Shown: in pieces, positions 15,604-16,393 of the stretch
Layout: each line of letters opens with the position of its first letter
How positions within the stretch are numbered: the first letter of the stretch is position 1
Assembly: GCA_905197385.1 (NCBI GenBank)
Contig: CAJJYO010000008.1
Location: 1 to 16,393 of the forward strand
DNA from: an uncultured Collinsella sp.
Lineage (GTDB): Bacteria; Actinomycetota; Coriobacteriia; Coriobacteriales; Coriobacteriaceae
DNA length: 16,393 nt
Direction of reading: 5' to 3'
Program-made: the position numbers and the translations under genes
Notes under the pieces: model-generated
The model's input: only the letters and a program-made list of their open reading frames with translations
The model's database searches: none
Told to the model about the DNA's origin: nothing

Positions 15604-15670
15604 AGTTGCGGTGAAATAGGGACTGTTTGGCGGCCTAACAGGCTTAAACAGTCCGTATTTCACCGCAACT
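15604..15670. repeat. 67-base near-perfect palindrome, terminator-like after xdhC
   Basis: The arms are AGTTGCGGTGAAATA (15604-15618) and TATTTCACCGCAACT (15656-15670). Inside a single G/G mismatch, GGACTGTTT (15620-15628) pairs with AAACAGTCC (15646-15654). The 17-base top contains its own GCCT/AGGC mini-hairpin. Total pairing is about 24 bp. It begins 17 bases after the stop of the XdhC gene, and on the - strand the stem is followed by GCTTTTT, so it can terminate that transcript. Its length and symmetry exceed a usual terminator and suggest a dispersed palindromic repeat. Confidence 0.75.
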
Positions 15671-15687
15671 TATTGGTGGGGATGCGA

Positions 15688-16393
15688 TTAGCGCTTGCGG
15701 GGGACGAGTTTGGTGCGGCGCAGGTGGATCATCTCGGCGGCAATGGAGATGGCGATCTCCTCGGGGTCCTCGGCCTCGATGGCAACGCCGATCGGAAGGT
15801 GCAGCTCGTCGATCTGGTCCTGCGTAAAGCCTTCCTGCTCCAGGCGGGCACGCACAAAGGCCGTCTTGCGGCGCGAACCCAGACAGCCCAGGTAGGCAGG
15901 CTTGGCGCGCATGGCCTGAATCACCACGTCGATATCGGACTTGTGACCCGCCGTGGCCACGACCACCAAGTCGCGCGGACCGATGGGGCACTGCTCGCCC
16001 AGATTCTTATAATCGACCAGGCGACGGTCGTAGACACCGGGCACCCATTCGGGCGTCAGCGTGCCGGGGCGGTCATCGCACGCCACGACGGCAAAGCCCG
16101 CCGCCGTGAGCACCCGTGCCGTCGCAGCGCCCACGTGGCCGCAGCCAAAGATATAGGTTAGGCCCTCGGGGCAGAGCGTCTCGATGTGCGCCGGGGGAAT
16201 CTCGGAGGCGGCGTTGGTGTAAGTAACCTTACTCCCCTCCTCCACCAGCGAAAGCTCGGGGCAGCCGGCAATGGTATGGCGCGATGCCTTGCCATGATAT
16301 TCGGCAACATCGCCTTCGAGCGCGCTTGCGATAAACGGCTCAAAGTCGATGACGAAGTCGCCGATGCGTCGATACGCCAAGACGTCGGCAACC
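15688..16393 (-). CDS. XdhC family protein, 5' end beyond the window
   Basis: About 235 C-terminal codons are visible and the frame is open to the window edge; a TTG at 16380 exists but is probably internal. XdhC/CoxI proteins help mature or insert the molybdenum cofactor of xanthine dehydrogenase-like hydroxylases. The C-terminal Rossmann-type domain is clear: TYIFGCGHVGAATARVLTAA followed by GFAVVACDDRP, then DLVVVATAGHKSDIDVV, AYLGCLGSRRK and the family end LHLPIGVAIEAEDPEEIAIS. The N-terminal XdhC_CoxI domain lies mostly outside. It is followed by the palindrome at 15604-15670. No hydroxylase gene is in the window. Confidence 0.85.
   Translation of the reverse strand, partial: VADVLAYRRIGDFVIDFEPFIASALEGDVAEYHGKASRHTIAGCPELSLVEEGSKVTYTNAASEIPPAHIETLCPEGLTYIFGCGHVGAATARVLTAAGFAVVACDDRPGTLTPEWVPGVYDRRLVDYKNLGEQCPIGPRDLVVVATAGHKSDIDVVIQAMRAKPAYLGCLGSRRKTAFVRARLEQEGFTQDQIDELHLPIGVAIEAEDPEEIAISIAAEMIHLRRTKLVPRKR

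Noticed and set aside
15346..15663. - strand ORF spanning the rplE leader
   Set aside because: It overlaps the palindrome, promoter and leader, shows no protein family features, and runs into rplE in another frame. It does not resemble the C-terminus of L24.
1..16393. CRISPR array, tRNA, rRNA, insertion sequence, phage or defence genes
   Set aside because: I saw no regular spaced repeats, no tRNA cloverleaf, and no transposase, integrase or known defence domain on either strand.

Overview
The window is a join of two unrelated genomes. Bases 1 to about 3161 (+ strand) are enterobacterial, Escherichia coli-like: wcaK, wcaL and the first 179 codons of wcaM, the distal end of the colanic acid capsule cluster. 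From about 3141 to 16393 every supported gene lies on the - strand and looks like a gut actinobacterium of class Coriobacteriia, most likely Collinsella; this assignment is inferred from protein character, GC-rich codon use and gene content. The two sources share a 21-base tract (3141-3161) that reads as WcaM on + and as ArgR on -. A join inside a short shared word is what a chimeric (mis-assembled) contig would show; real transfer is much less likely.

Layout. 1-116: spacer upstream of wcaK with a GC-rich hairpin. 117-3161: wcaK-wcaL-wcaM, tightly packed (ATGA overlap between wcaK and wcaL). 3141-3401: N-terminal part of an arginine repressor (argR), cut by the junction. 3534-4574: a GT2-like glycosyltransferase. 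4735-5559: truA. 5595-5625: a strong intrinsic terminator. 5652-15376: a ribosomal-protein run which, in transcription order on the - strand, is rplE, rpsN, rpsH, rplF, rplR, rpsE, rpmD, rplO, secY, adk, map, then infA, rpmJ, rpsM, rpsK, rpsD, rpoA, rplQ. This is the classical spc plus alpha arrangement, with adk-map-infA between secY and rpmJ. A promoter is visible before infA. 15377-15687: non-coding, with a structured leader and promoter in front of rplE and a large palindrome. 15688-16393: the 3' part of an XdhC-family gene, open at the window edge.

The - strand block makes ribosomal subunits, the RNA polymerase alpha subunit, the SecY translocon channel, adenylate kinase, methionine aminopeptidase, IF-1 and a tRNA pseudouridine synthase: core growth machinery expressed together. 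The + strand block modifies and assembles an exopolysaccharide in a different organism and has no functional link with it.

The second oddity is that the expected upstream partners of rplE (rplX, rplN and the S10 genes) are absent. An xdhC gene and a 311-base spacer stand in their place. This is either a genuine split of the S10-spc cluster, with rplE as first gene under its own promoter, or a second assembly join. I found no convincing new defence or mobile system; the structural observations are listed as findings.
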